From positions 1-40,990 of the forward strand of contig CAYPAX010000027.1 of the NCBI GenBank assembly GCA_964408735.1: a stretch of DNA of 40,990 nt. Direction: 5' to 3'. Positions 1 through 8,274 of the stretch are shown one piece after another. Made by a program: the position numbers and the translations under genes. This DNA is from UBA7887 sp964408735 (GTDB lineage Bacteria; Pseudomonadota; Alphaproteobacteria; UBA7887). Under the pieces are notes generated by a model. It saw nothing but the letters and a program-made list of their open reading frames with translations, made no database searches and was not told the origin of the DNA. How positions within the stretch are numbered: the first letter of the stretch is position 1; the number at the start of each line of letters is the position of its first letter.

Positions 1-39
1 AGAATCAGACACAGCGACACGCGTCCAGAGCAGACTTCG

Positions 40-330
40 TCAACGGGCTGATAGCAGCCAGTCGAGAATGATCACCCGCTGCACGAAATAGAGCCCGATG
101 ATCGCCACCAGGGGGGCGAAATCGATACCGCCGGCGGTGGGCACGATGCGGCGGAGGCGGCGCAGCAGCGGCTCGGTCAGCACATAGAGCGCATTGCCCA
201 CGGCATAGACGAACTTGTTGCGCGTGTTGACCACGTTGAAAGCCATCAACCAGCTGAAGATGGCCTGGATGATGATCACCCAGACGTAAAGGTTGATGAG
301 GTCGGCGACGAAGAGCAGTAAGGCGGTCAT
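40..330 (-). CDS. yggT: YggT family membrane protein
   Basis: This 96-residue protein has two hydrophobic membrane segments, at about residues 3-30 and 70-92. They flank a basic stretch (LLRRLRRIVP) and the G-G-I-D-F-A-P motif typical of YggT proteins. The family consists of small inner-membrane proteins of poorly defined role, often linked to cell-division or osmotic-stress genes. The length is normal for a one-repeat YggT. The ATG at 330 is the only sensible start and the gene is complete, ending in TGA. It points away from the tRNA gene, so the roughly 100 bp between them should carry divergent promoters. The family call is firm; the function is not known. Confidence 0.9.
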   Translation of the reverse strand: MTALLLFVADLINLYVWVIIIQAIFSWLMAFNVVNTRNKFVYAVGNALYVLTEPLLRRLRRIVPTAGGIDFAPLVAIIGLYFVQRVIILDWLLSAR

Positions 331-353
331 GGGCGCGGCAAGCCTCGAAGGGA

Positions 354-382
354 TTTACGCTGGACGGGGGGCAGTATATAAC
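354..382 (+). promoter_or_regulatory. Candidate sigma-70 promoter for tRNA-Ala
   Basis: A TTTACG element (354-359) and a TATAAC element (377-382) are separated by 17 bp and lie about 50 bp upstream of the tRNA. This is an AT-rich patch in GC-rich surroundings. The spacing and position fit a housekeeping promoter. It is assigned by pattern only. Confidence 0.4.
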
Positions 383-432
383 ATGCGCCCGCCCCGGCCA
401 GGGCAGATCAGCCGGCCGCCTCGGGCGCCCGT

Positions 433-508
433 GGGGCCGTAGCTCAGTTGGGAGAGCGCTACGTTCGCAACGTAGAGGTCAGGGGTTCGATTCCCCTCGG
501 CTCCACCA
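433..508 (+). tRNA. tRNA-Ala (anticodon CGC)
   Basis: This is a full cloverleaf of 76 nt. The acceptor arm GGGGCCG pairs with CGGCTCC, with one G-U pair. The D-arm starts TAGCTCAGTTGG. The anticodon stem CTACG/CGTAG encloses the loop TTCGCAA, giving anticodon CGC, which reads GCG alanine codons. The T-arm contains GGTTCGATTCC. The 3' CCA is encoded at 506-508. The gene borders a zone of broken genes (618-5065). That is common where tRNA genes have served as integration sites, but no repeated attachment half was found. Confidence 0.97.
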
Positions 509-617
509 ATCCTTTCCTATCGAAACGCCGTCCATAACAGGCACCGCCTCGAGCTTGGCTATCACCGCAGCGAATTGCGCCCGGACCACGTCGGCACATT
601 CCTCGTCCATCGCCCGC

Positions 618-791
618 TCACGCTGCTTCTGCGATGCGGTAGGTGCTAGGGCCGGCCTCCGTGACGGTCCGCGTAATCGTCAGACCGCGGTTTCGCAGAC
701 CCGTCAGGGCCGGCCGCACGCTGTGAGGTTGCCAGGTCGATTCCCGCATGATGTCTGGTACGCTGACGCCCGCCTGCCGCACGGCGAGGCC
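618..791 (-). pseudogene. DUF3489-type protein fragment
   Basis: Read on the minus strand, the frame ending at TGA 618-620 gives a C-terminal piece with the motifs GVSVPDIMRESTWQPHSVRP, LRNRGLTI and STYRIAEAA. This matches the winged-helix-like end of DUF3489 proteins (pattern: A-x-I-M-x-A-T-x-W-Q-x-H-S-V-R-G, then a terminal Y-R-I). These small proteins are common in alphaproteobacterial mobile regions, often beside DUF2924 and recombinase genes. No N-terminus remains: the frame runs directly into the permease fragment at 794, which lies on the other strand. It is read as a relic of a mobile region inserted near the tRNA. Confidence 0.5.
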
Positions 792-793
792 CC

Positions 794-1150
794 GTGAGAG
801 TGGTCTTCGACGGGCTCATCTATATCGCCATCATGATTCCGAGGATCGTGATCGGCATCGCCACATTGGTTGCCTTGGTAACGGTATTCGATTTCCTCAA
901 TCCGTTGGTGGCCGCCTTGTGGCCGGGCGATGCCAAGCCGCCGAAGCTCTCCCTGGGCTATGCGTCGGTCATCGCCGGCCATACCTTATTCACGATGTCA
1001 TTGGTCATCGTCTTGCAGCGGGCCAGGATCGCAGGCATGGACCGAACCCTGACCGAGGCATCCGAAGACTTTTATGCGACACCGTGGCGAACCTTCCGCC
1101 AGGTCACCTTGCCGCAGAGATATCCGGCGATTCTCGCGGGGTTCCTGCTC
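794..1150 (+). pseudogene. ABC transporter permease fragment, PotC-like
   Basis: About 119 residues of a binding-protein-dependent permease are recognisable. Hydrophobic helices (IPRIVIGIATLVALVTV and VIAGHTLFTMSLVIVLQRA) are followed by the EAA loop (EASEDFYATPWRTFRQVTLP) that docks the ATPase. Spermidine/putrescine-type permeases have this order. Both ends are missing: homology starts abruptly at the DUF3489 relic and stops after ILAGFLL, followed by unrelated residues. The expected C-terminal helix is not here, but a matching C-terminal piece lies on the minus strand at 4421-4525. It cannot encode a working permease. Confidence 0.7.
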
Positions 1151-1203
1151 CGGGCGCGCAGCGCCAGGATGTCGCGCCCCTACCAAGGAAAGGAACGAAA
1201 GGG

Positions 1204-1963
1204 ATGATACTCGAGGATCGCGTGGCGATCGTCACGGGCGCAGGTTCCGGCATCGGCCGCGGCGGTGCCGAGATCATGGCCCGGGAAGCGGCCATGGCGT
1301 TGTCGCCGATCTGTCGCCGGAGCGTTCCTAGGAGGTGCCTGAGAGCATTGCCAAGGCGGGCGGGCAGAGGCCAGGCCGACGGAGGTGACCGACGAGGAAG
1401 CCCTACAGAAGCCGATCGCCGACACTCATGCCGCACATGGCCGCATCGACATATTGCACAGCCATGCCGGCATCCGGGTCGACGGCAGTCTTGAGGAAGT
1501 CAGCGTGCAGGGGCTGGACGAGTCCTACGGGCTTAACGTGCGCCCGCATTTCGTCGCCGCCCGTGCCGTGGTGCCGCATATGAAGGCGCAGGGCAGCGGC
1601 AGCATCGTCAACACCTCGTCCAATTCCGGGGGTCTTTCTCGATACGGGCATGCTCGCCTATGTCGCCACCAAGGCCGCCGTGATCATGATGACCAAGCAG
1701 GTCGCGCTCGATTACGCCAAGTACAGCATCCGCTGCAATGCGCTCTGTCCGGGCTGGGTCGATACGCCCTTCATCGAGCCCTATATCCGCCAGATGGGCG
1801 GGGGCGCGAGGCGATTGAGAAATACGTCAGCGAGACCATTCCCATGGGCCGCTGGGCAAATATCGAGGAGATCGCCGAATCCATTCTCTTCCTCGCTTCC
1901 GACCGCTCGTCCTTCATGACTGGTCACGCCCTTGTCGATGATGGCGGCGAGTGCATCGCCTGA
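1204..1963 (+). pseudogene. SDR family oxidoreductase, multiply frameshifted
   Basis: A classical short-chain dehydrogenase can be rebuilt only by changing frame. The Rossmann motif TGAGSGIG follows the ATG at 1204. The frame then shifts near 1290 to read GVVADLSPERS, meets TAG at 1329-1331, and shifts near 1382 to VTDEEALQKPIADTHAAHGR. It shifts again at the GGGGG run near 1626-1630 to reach the catalytic Y-x3-K (LAYVATKAAV), and again in a G-rich stretch near 1800 to the normal C-terminus (SSFMTGHALVDDGGECIA). At least four frame changes plus a nonsense codon make sequencing error an unlikely full explanation. The last frame closes 31 bp before the DMGDH-like start, so the two genes may once have formed an operon. 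Confidence 0.85.
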
Positions 1964-1994
1964 TAGTATCATCGGGCAGACGAAGGGGGGCGGC

Positions 1995-4424
1995 ATGAGG
2001 ACACAGGCTCGTGTGGTGGTCATCGGCGGCGGCGTGGTCGGCGTCAGCACGCTCTATCACCTGGCCAAGAAGGGCTGGTCGGATGTGGTGCTGTGCGAGC
2101 GCAAGGAGCTCACCTCGGGCTCGACCTGGCATGCCGCCGGCCTGCTGCCACTCTACAATCTGAGCTACAGCGCAGGGCAGATCCACAAATACTCCATCGG
2201 TCTCTACCAGACCCTGGCTGCGGAGACCGGGCAGGAGACCGGATTCCGCCAGGTCGGCAATATGCGCCTCGCCACCAGCTGCGACCGCCTGGACGAGTTT
2301 CGCCGCTATGCCGGGATCGCCGAGACCATCGGTGTCGAAGCGAGCATTCTCACTCCCGATGAGTTCATCGAACTCTGGCCGATTGCCCGTAGCGACGGGA
2401 TCGTGGCGGCAATCCGTCATGAGGCGGACGGCTATGTCCAGCCCGCGGATCTTACCCAGGCCATGGCCAAGGGCGCGCGCGAGGCTGGTGCGGAGATATA
2501 CCGGGGCACGAAGGTGCTCGGCATCGAGGCGACGCCGAGCGGCGAATGGCGCGTGCGTACCGATCAGGGCGATATCGCTTGCGAGCATGTGGTGAGCGCC
2601 AGCGGTGTCCATGCCCGCCAGACCGGTGCCATGGTCGGGTTGGACGTGCCGGTGCTGCCGGCCGAGCATCAGTATCTGGTCACCGAGCCCCATCCCGATA
2701 TCGTCGCCCGCCACGATGCGGGCCTGCCCGAGATGCCGGTCTTCCGCGACCCCGATGCGTCCTATTACATGCGCGAGGAGCGCGGCGGCCTGGTGCTCGG
2801 TATTTACGAGATGACAGCGCCGATCTGTTTCGAGGACGGGCCGCCCGAAACCTGGGAGAACGATCTCTTTCAGCCCGATCTCGAGCGCCTGGAGCCCCAT
2901 ATCGAGGCGGCCATCGCCCGCGTGCCGGCCTTTGGCGAGGTCGGCATCAAGCAGGTCATCAACGGCCCCATCGCCTATACGCCGGATGCCAACCCGATCA
3001 TCGGGCCGGCCTGGGGGGTGCGCAATTTCTGGCTCAACGAAGGACACAGCTTCGGCATCACCGCGGCCGGCGGGGCGGGTTGGCAGTTGGCGGAGTGGAT
3101 CGTCGAGGGCGAGCCCTCGATCGACATGCTGGGCGTCGATCCGCGCCGCTTCGGCGCCTATGCCTCGGCGGGCTATCTGAAGATCAAGAACCACGAAGCC
3201 CATGCCGAGCTCTACGCCATCGCCTATCCCAATGAGGAGAAGCCCGCCGGCCGGCCCTTGAAGACCTCGCCGTGCTATGGGCGGATGAAGGCGCTCGGCG
3301 CGGTATTCGGCCAGAAGAACGGCTGGGAACGGCCCAACTGGTTCGCGCCCGAGGGCGCAGAGCCGCGCGATGTCCTGAGCTTTCGCCGCAGCAACGATTT
3401 CGAGGCCATCGGCGCCGAATGCCGCACCGTGCACGAGGCGGTCGGCCTGCTCGATCTGACGGCATTCGCCAAGACCCGGGTCAGCGGTGCGGGCGCCGAG
3501 GCCTGGCTGGACGGGCTGGTCGCCAATCGCTTGCCGGCGCCCGGCCGCGTCAGGCTCGGGCATATCCTGTCGGCCAATGGCGGCGTGCGCTCTGAGTTCA
3601 CCATCATGCGCGACGGCCCGGAGGCCTTCACGCTGGTCTCGGCCGCCGCCGGCGAGCGCCACGACACCGACACGCTGGAGAAGGCGTTACCGGCCGACGG
3701 CAGTGTGCACCTGCAGAGCCTGACCGAGGCGATCGGTGTCCTGGTCTTGGCGGGACCAAGATCCCGCGACGTTCTGGCCAAGCTGACCGATGCCGACCTG
3801 TCGAGTGCCGCCTTCCCTTGGATGAGCGAGCGCGCACTCGATATCGGCGCGGCGCAAGTGCGTGCCGCACGCGTCAGCTATGTCGGTGAGCTCGGCTGGG
3901 AGCTGCACCATCCGATCTCCATGCAGAACGCGATATTCGACCCACTCATGGCGGCGGGCGAGGAATTCGGCATCAAGCCGTTCGGCATCCGCGCCATGGA
4001 CTCTCTGCGTCTGGAGAAATCCTATTTCGCCTGGGGCACGGAACTGTCGATAGAATATGCCGCGCTCGAATCCGGCCTTGAGCGCTTCGTCGCTCTCGAC
4101 AAGGGCGACTTCTTCGGCCGTGACGCGCTGGTGGCCTGGCAGGCGAAGGGCTTTGACAATCGATTCGTGACGCTTGCCGTGGATGTCGCGGACGCCGATG
4201 CGCGTGGCAGCGAACCGCTCTACGCCGGCGGCAACCTGGTCGGCCGCGTTACCGGCGGCGGCTATGGCTGGCGGGTGGGCAAGAGCCTGGCGCTGGCCAT
4301 GGTGCGCCCGGTGCATGGCGCAATCGGCAGCGAGCTCGAGGTCGATATCCTCGGCACACGCCATCGCGCGACGGTGATCGAGCACTCGCCCTTTGATTCA
4401 GAGAACAGTCGCCTGAAAGCCTAG
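1995..4424 (+). CDS. DMGDH-like FAD/folate-dependent demethylase
   Basis: This 809-residue protein has the dimethylglycine/sarcosine dehydrogenase architecture. An N-terminal DAO-type FAD domain (GGGVVG at 11-16) is followed by an FAO_M linker at about 375-430, then GcvT folate-binding and C-terminal barrel domains at about 430-800. His46 in STWHAAG matches the histidine that binds FAD covalently in DMGDH/SARDH. The family oxidises an N-methyl group and passes it to THF as 5,10-methylene-THF. The ATG at 1995 was chosen because an AAGGGGGG ribosome site lies 4 bp upstream and the GxGxxG motif begins 10 residues later. The gene is intact although both neighbours are broken. Its TAG stop shares bases with the stop of the opposing permease relic. 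The substrate may be dimethylglycine, sarcosine or another N-methyl compound. Confidence 0.85.
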   Translation: MRTQARVVVIGGGVVGVSTLYHLAKKGWSDVVLCERKELTSGSTWHAAGLLPLYNLSYSAGQIHKYSIGLYQTLAAETGQETGFRQVGNMRLATSCDRLDEFRRYAGIAETIGVEASILTPDEFIELWPIARSDGIVAAIRHEADGYVQPADLTQAMAKGAREAGAEIYRGTKVLGIEATPSGEWRVRTDQGDIACEHVVSASGVHARQTGAMVGLDVPVLPAEHQYLVTEPHPDIVARHDAGLPEMPVFRDPDASYYMREERGGLVLGIYEMTAPICFEDGPPETWENDLFQPDLERLEPHIEAAIARVPAFGEVGIKQVINGPIAYTPDANPIIGPAWGVRNFWLNEGHSFGITAAGGAGWQLAEWIVEGEPSIDMLGVDPRRFGAYASAGYLKIKNHEAHAELYAIAYPNEEKPAGRPLKTSPCYGRMKALGAVFGQKNGWERPNWFAPEGAEPRDVLSFRRSNDFEAIGAECRTVHEAVGLLDLTAFAKTRVSGAGAEAWLDGLVANRLPAPGRVRLGHILSANGGVRSEFTIMRDGPEAFTLVSAAAGERHDTDTLEKALPADGSVHLQSLTEAIGVLVLAGPRSRDVLAKLTDADLSSAAFPWMSERALDIGAAQVRAARVSYVGELGWELHHPISMQNAIFDPLMAAGEEFGIKPFGIRAMDSLRLEKSYFAWGTELSIEYAALESGLERFVALDKGDFFGRDALVAWQAKGFDNRFVTLAVDVADADARGSEPLYAGGNLVGRVTGGGYGWRVGKSLALAMVRPVHGAIGSELEVDILGTRHRATVIEHSPFDSENSRLKA

Positions 4425-4525
4425 CCCCGCTTGCGCTGAAGCAGGGCTGCGCTGCCGAGCAGGATCACCGAGGCGACGATAAGCATGGTCGAGATGGCGG
4501 CGATGGTCGGGTCGACCTGATCACG
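4421..4525 (-). pseudogene. ABC permease C-terminal fragment
   Basis: The last 34 or so residues of this minus-strand frame contain DPTIAAISTMLIVASVILLG and end in LLQRKRG. This is the usual end of PotC-type permeases: a P-x-I-N-A-x-S-T motif, one transmembrane helix and a basic tail. Upstream the frame loses similarity exactly where the aminotransferase relic begins, so this is a deletion or recombination joint. The piece would continue the permease fragment at 794-1150 after a gap of some 25-30 residues, yet it lies on the opposite strand 3.3 kb away. Confidence 0.6.
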
Positions 4526-5065
4526 CAGACGCGGCGAGCTGATTGCCGAACTGCTTGCGGCTGTTGCCGATGCCGCCGACCGAGATGCCGCCCAACCCGA
4601 CGCCATGATAGCCGCGCTCGCGGCCGATGAAGCGCGTCCGGGCCGTCTCGCCATTGGCCTAGTGAAAGGCGCGCGCGATCTTGAGTGCGGTATCGACCGA
4701 TTCCGAGTCGGAATTGGTGAAGAAGGCATGGTCGAGGTCGCCGGGCAGCATGTCCACCAGGCGCGCCGCGAGCTCGAACTGACCCGGATGCGCCATCCAG
4801 AAGCCGGGCGCCTAGTTCATGCGCTCCGACTGGCGTTGCACTGCTTCGATGATTTCGCACCGCCCATGTCCGGCATTGACACACCACAGACCGGCGGTGC
4901 TTTCGAGAATCTCGCGGTCATCGACGCTACGGTAGTGCATGCCTTCGGCCGACACCAGGAGACGGGGATTGGCCTTGAATTGCCGGTTGGCCGAAAACGG
5001 TATCCACAAGGGGTCGAGAGCCAGCTCGACGTGCTGCTGGCGTAGTCGTCTCCAAGCGCGCTCAT
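4521..5065 (-). pseudogene. Class III aminotransferase N-terminal fragment
   Basis: The N-terminal third of an omega-amino-acid:pyruvate type, PLP fold-type I class III aminotransferase is visible. It starts MSALGDDYASSTS at 5065, changes frame near 5030, and continues as LDPLWIPFSANRQF and TAGLWCVNAGHGR. It then reads through two in-frame TAG codons (4812-4814 and 4659-4661) into LDHAFFTNSDSESVDTALKI and ERGYHGVGLGGISVGGI. It ends at TGA 4521, fused to the permease relic. The PLP lysine region is entirely absent. Aside from the lesions the residues are well conserved, so inactivation looks recent. Class III aminotransferases often neighbour DMGDH-like and polyamine-transport genes, so this may be the wreck of one catabolic island. 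Confidence 0.85.
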
Positions 5066-5097
5066 CGGCTTTCCCTCGGCGATCAGAAAGTAAAAAA

Positions 5098-5133
5098 TTG
5101 GATAAGATATTTAGATCTGATAAAACTTTATCA
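5098..5133 (+). promoter_or_regulatory. Promoter with overlapping operator palindrome
   Basis: In an AT-rich stretch, TTGGAT (5098-5103) and TAAAAC (5121-5126) are 17 bp apart. A perfect dyad TGATAAA-AC-TTTATCA covers 5118-5133, over the -10 box and about 27 bp before the regulator's GTG start. A repressor bound there would block RNA polymerase. The likeliest ligand is the XRE-cupin protein encoded just downstream (autoregulation). Assigned by pattern only. Confidence 0.5.
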
Positions 5134-5159
5134 TCGGAAATTATTTATGAGGCAACCCT

Positions 5160-5795
5160 GTGACCCAGCACGCGCGAACGCCGAGACCAGCGGGTCACAG
5201 GCGGCCGACGCGTGGCTCGTTGCCCGCCGACACCGGCTCCGAGAGCTTTCTGGGCTCCGCGATTCGCGAGCTGCGCAAGGCGCGCGACCTGACGCTGAAG
5301 GATGTCGCCGACGAGGCCGGGCTGTCGGTCGGCTATCTGAGCCAGGTCGAGCGCGATCTGGCCACGCCGTCGATCAAGGCGCTGCACGAGATCGCGCGCG
5401 TGCTGGGGGTCAATATCGGCTGGTTCTTTGCGCCATCGGATGCGGACGACAGTGGCGAGCGGCGCTACATCGTCCGCGCCGATCGCCGCCGGACGCTCAA
5501 TTTCGGCTCCGGCATCACCGATCATCTTCTCTGCCCATCGCTGAGCGGCGAGCTTGAGCTTCTGTGCAGCACGTTTGCCCCCGGCGCCTCGAGCGGTGAT
5601 GAGCCCTACACCCATCGCGGGGAAGAGGCCGGCGTCATTGTCTCGGGCGAGCTGGAACTGTGGATCGATGCCGAGCACTTCCACCTGAGCAGCGGCGACA
5701 GCTTCAATTTTTCAAGCACCATCCCGCACCGCTATCGCAATCCCGGCGAGAGCGAAACCGTCGTGATCTGGGCGATCACGCCACCGACCTATTGA
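5160..5795 (+). CDS. XRE family regulator with cupin domain
   Basis: This 211-residue cytoplasmic transcription factor has an N-terminal helix-turn-helix at about 32-86 (LRKARDLTLKDVADEAGLSV, then YLSQVER). A C-terminal cupin_2 domain at about 125-205 includes the patches YTHRGEEAGVIVSGELEL and IPHRYRNPGE, and probably senses a small metabolite. PuuR-like regulators of amine and amino-acid catabolism have this layout. The start is GTG at 5160, with GAGG 7 bp upstream. An ATG at 5147 opens a different frame and is not used. The first 28 residues are basic and poorly conserved. The gene ends 13 bp before the SARDH-like gene, so it very probably controls itself and the two catabolic genes after it. 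Confidence 0.9.
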   Translation: MTQHARTPRPAGHRRPTRGSLPADTGSESFLGSAIRELRKARDLTLKDVADEAGLSVGYLSQVERDLATPSIKALHEIARVLGVNIGWFFAPSDADDSGERRYIVRADRRRTLNFGSGITDHLLCPSLSGELELLCSTFAPGASSGDEPYTHRGEEAGVIVSGELELWIDAEHFHLSSGDSFNFSSTIPHRYRNPGESETVVIWAITPPTY

Positions 5796-5808
5796 GGAGC
5801 ACGATCCC

Positions 5809-8256
5809 TTGGCCCAAGCTTTTCCCACCCAGTCCCGCGTCGTCATTATCGGTGGCGGCATCGCCGGCTGCTCGATCGCCTATCATCTGGCCAAGCTGGG
5901 CTGGAGCGATGTCACCCTGCTGGAGCGCGGCGAGCTGACCTGCGGCACCACCTGGCATGCCGCCGGGCTGGTCACCCAGCTGCGCGCCACGCATACGATG
6001 ACCGAGCTCTGCCGCTACGGCCCCGTGCTGTACGGGGCGTTGCAGGAGGAGACGGGGCAGGCCACGGGCTTCAAGGCCAACGGCTCGCTGCAGGTGGCGC
6101 GCACGCAGGGGCGCCTGACCGAGGTCGCGCGCATGATCTCCCTCGGCCAGGTCTTCGGCGTCGAGGCGCGCATGGTCGACGCCGCCGAGGCCAAGGCGCT
6201 CTATCCGCTGCTCGACGAAAGCAGGATTCTCGGCGGCGGCTTCATCCCGGGTGACGGCCAGACCAATCCCATCGACACGACGATGGCGCTCGCCAAGGGC
6301 GCGCGTGCACGTGGCGTTCGCATTATCGAAGGCGTGAGCGTCAGCGGCTTCGAGATGACAAACGGCGCGGTAAGCGGGGTCGTGACCGACCAGGGCACCA
6401 TGGCCTGCGAGATCGTTGCCAATTGCGCCGGCATCTGGGCCCGCGATATCGGCCGCCTGGCCGGCGTCAACGTGCCGCTCTACGCCGCCGAGCACATGTA
6501 CATCACGACCGAGGCCGATGCGGCCATCCCGCCGGACCTGCCGGTGCTGCGTGACACCGACGGCACCGTCTACGTCAAGGAGGATGCCGGCAAGCTGCTG
6601 GTCGGCGCCTTCGAGCCGGAGGCCAAGCCGCTGCCGCTCGACGCGCTGCCGGCAACGTTCGAATTCGGCGAGCTGCAGGAGGATTGGGATCAGTTCGGGC
6701 CGCCAATGACCCGGGCCATGGAAATGATTCCCCTGCTCGAGAACGCGGGCATCCGCCATTTCATGAACGGCCCGGAAAGCTTCACGCCCGACAACCGCTT
6801 CATTCTCGGCGAAGCGCCGGAGCTGAAGAACTTCTTCGTCGCCGCCGGCTTCAACTCGCAAGGCATTCTCAGCGGCGCCGGTGTCGGGCGCGCGGTGGCG
6901 GAATGGATCGTCGAAGGGCAACCGACCATGGATCTGTCCGAGATCGACATCGCGCGCTTCCAGCGCTTCCAGGTCAATCGCCGCTATCTGCACGACCGCA
7001 TCAGCGAAAGCCTCGGTCTGCTCTATGCCATGCATTGGCCGCATCTGCAGGTCGAGACCGCGCGGCCGGCGCGCGAGACCCCGCTGCACAGCCGCCTGGC
7101 GAAGCACAATGCCTGTTTCGGCGAGGCCGGCGGCTGGGAGCGCGCCAACTGGTATGCGCCTGAGGGCGTCACGCCGGCCTACGAATACGCCTATGGCCGG
7201 CAGAACTGGTTCGCTCATGTCGGCGAGGAACACAAGGCGGTGCGCGAGGCCGTCGGCCTGTTCGACCTGTCGTCGTTCGGCAAGGCCGTCGTTCAGGGCC
7301 GCGACGCGGAAGCCCAGCTGCAACACATCTGCGTCGCCGACATGGCGGTGCCTGTCGGCAAGGTGGTCTACACCCAGTTCCTCAATTCGCGCGGCGGCAT
7401 CGAGGCCGACCTGACGGTAACCCGCCTCGCCGAGGACAAATACCTCGTGGTCACGGCCGCGGTATCGCAGGAGCGCGATCTCAATTGGATCCGCCGCCAC
7501 CTCGACGACGATGCTTTCGTCACCTTGCAAGACGTCACCTCGGGCTATGGGGTGCTCTCCGTGATGGGACCGAATTCACGGCAATTGCTGTCGCGTTTGT
7601 CGGATGCGGATTTCTCCAACGCGGCCTTCCCCTTCGGCACCAGTCAGGAGATCGACATCGGCTACGCCAAGGCTCGCGCCATGCGCATCAGCTACGTTGG
7701 CGAGCTGGGTTGGGAGCTCTATCTGCCGACCGAATTCAGCGGGCCGGTTTTCGATCTGCTGCTTGCCGAGGGAGCGGGACATGGCCTTCGCCTTGCTGGC
7801 TACCATGCGCTCGATTCGCTACGCAGCGAAAAGGGCTACCGCCATTGGGGGCACGACATCACGCCGGCCGACACGCCGCTGGAGGCGGGGCTGGGATTTG
7901 CCGTCTCGTTCAGGAAGAACAGCGACTTCATCGGCCGCGACGCTCTTGAGCGGCAAAAGGAAACAGGATTGGGTCGCAAGCTAGTGCATTTCCTGATGGA
8001 CGATCCCGAGCCGATCCTGCTGCACGACGAGCCGGTCTTCCGCAACGGCGAGCTGGTTGGCATGACAACCTCCGGGTCGTTCGGCTACACCCTCGGCCGC
8101 TCGGTGGGCATGGGTTATGTCAAGATGCCCGAGGGCGCCGACAAAGCCTGGTTCGAGGACGCTTCGTACCTGATCGACCTTGGCGGCAGCCGGCACGCCG
8201 CCAAGGCCAGCGTTCGGCCGTTCTACGACCCGGGCCATGAGCGCGTGAAAAGTTGA
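5809..8256 (+). CDS. Sarcosine dehydrogenase-like flavoprotein (FAD + GcvT)
   Basis: This 815-residue protein has a DAO-type FAD domain (GGGIAG at 15-20), an FAO_M linker near 385-435 and GcvT plus GcvT_C domains at about 440-805. It resembles sarcosine dehydrogenase more than DMGDH: CGTTWHAAGLVTQLR, GPESFTPDNR, SYVGELGWEL and EKGYRHWGHDI all have close SARDH counterparts. His50 in TTWH is the expected covalent FAD site. The reaction would be oxidative N-demethylation of sarcosine or a related N-methyl amino acid, with the one-carbon unit captured by THF. The start is TTG at 5809, with GAGGAG 9 bp upstream; no ATG gives a full-length N-terminus. Only 18 bp separates it from the aldehyde dehydrogenase gene. 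Exact substrate unproven. Confidence 0.87.
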   Translation: MAQAFPTQSRVVIIGGGIAGCSIAYHLAKLGWSDVTLLERGELTCGTTWHAAGLVTQLRATHTMTELCRYGPVLYGALQEETGQATGFKANGSLQVARTQGRLTEVARMISLGQVFGVEARMVDAAEAKALYPLLDESRILGGGFIPGDGQTNPIDTTMALAKGARARGVRIIEGVSVSGFEMTNGAVSGVVTDQGTMACEIVANCAGIWARDIGRLAGVNVPLYAAEHMYITTEADAAIPPDLPVLRDTDGTVYVKEDAGKLLVGAFEPEAKPLPLDALPATFEFGELQEDWDQFGPPMTRAMEMIPLLENAGIRHFMNGPESFTPDNRFILGEAPELKNFFVAAGFNSQGILSGAGVGRAVAEWIVEGQPTMDLSEIDIARFQRFQVNRRYLHDRISESLGLLYAMHWPHLQVETARPARETPLHSRLAKHNACFGEAGGWERANWYAPEGVTPAYEYAYGRQNWFAHVGEEHKAVREAVGLFDLSSFGKAVVQGRDAEAQLQHICVADMAVPVGKVVYTQFLNSRGGIEADLTVTRLAEDKYLVVTAAVSQERDLNWIRRHLDDDAFVTLQDVTSGYGVLSVMGPNSRQLLSRLSDADFSNAAFPFGTSQEIDIGYAKARAMRISYVGELGWELYLPTEFSGPVFDLLLAEGAGHGLRLAGYHALDSLRSEKGYRHWGHDITPADTPLEAGLGFAVSFRKNSDFIGRDALERQKETGLGRKLVHFLMDDPEPILLHDEPVFRNGELVGMTTSGSFGYTLGRSVGMGYVKMPEGADKAWFEDASYLIDLGGSRHAAKASVRPFYDPGHERVKS

Positions 8257-8274
8257 AATCATCGGAGACCTGAA

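Noticed and set aside
433..508. A duplicated tRNA 3' end marking an integrated element.
   Set aside because: I could not find a second copy of the tRNA 3' segment in the window, nor any integrase gene, so no element boundaries are claimed.
704..982. Possible small genes between tRNA-Ala and the permease relic.
   Set aside because: Only the minus frame ending at 618 shows family similarity (DUF3489); the other frames are compositionally biased shadows with no motifs.
4659..4814. In-frame TAG codons in the aminotransferase relic (and at 1329 in the SDR) as possible pyrrolysine codons, attractive given the one-carbon setting.
   Set aside because: Both genes also carry frameshifts and truncations, the TAG positions are not known Pyl sites, and other genes here (DMGDH-like, msrP, pxpC-like) end normally at TAG. 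No pyl genes are present.
5147..5557. ATG at 5147 as the start of the regulator.
   Set aside because: It opens a different frame without HTH or cupin similarity; GTG at 5160 with GAGG upstream gives the full regulator.
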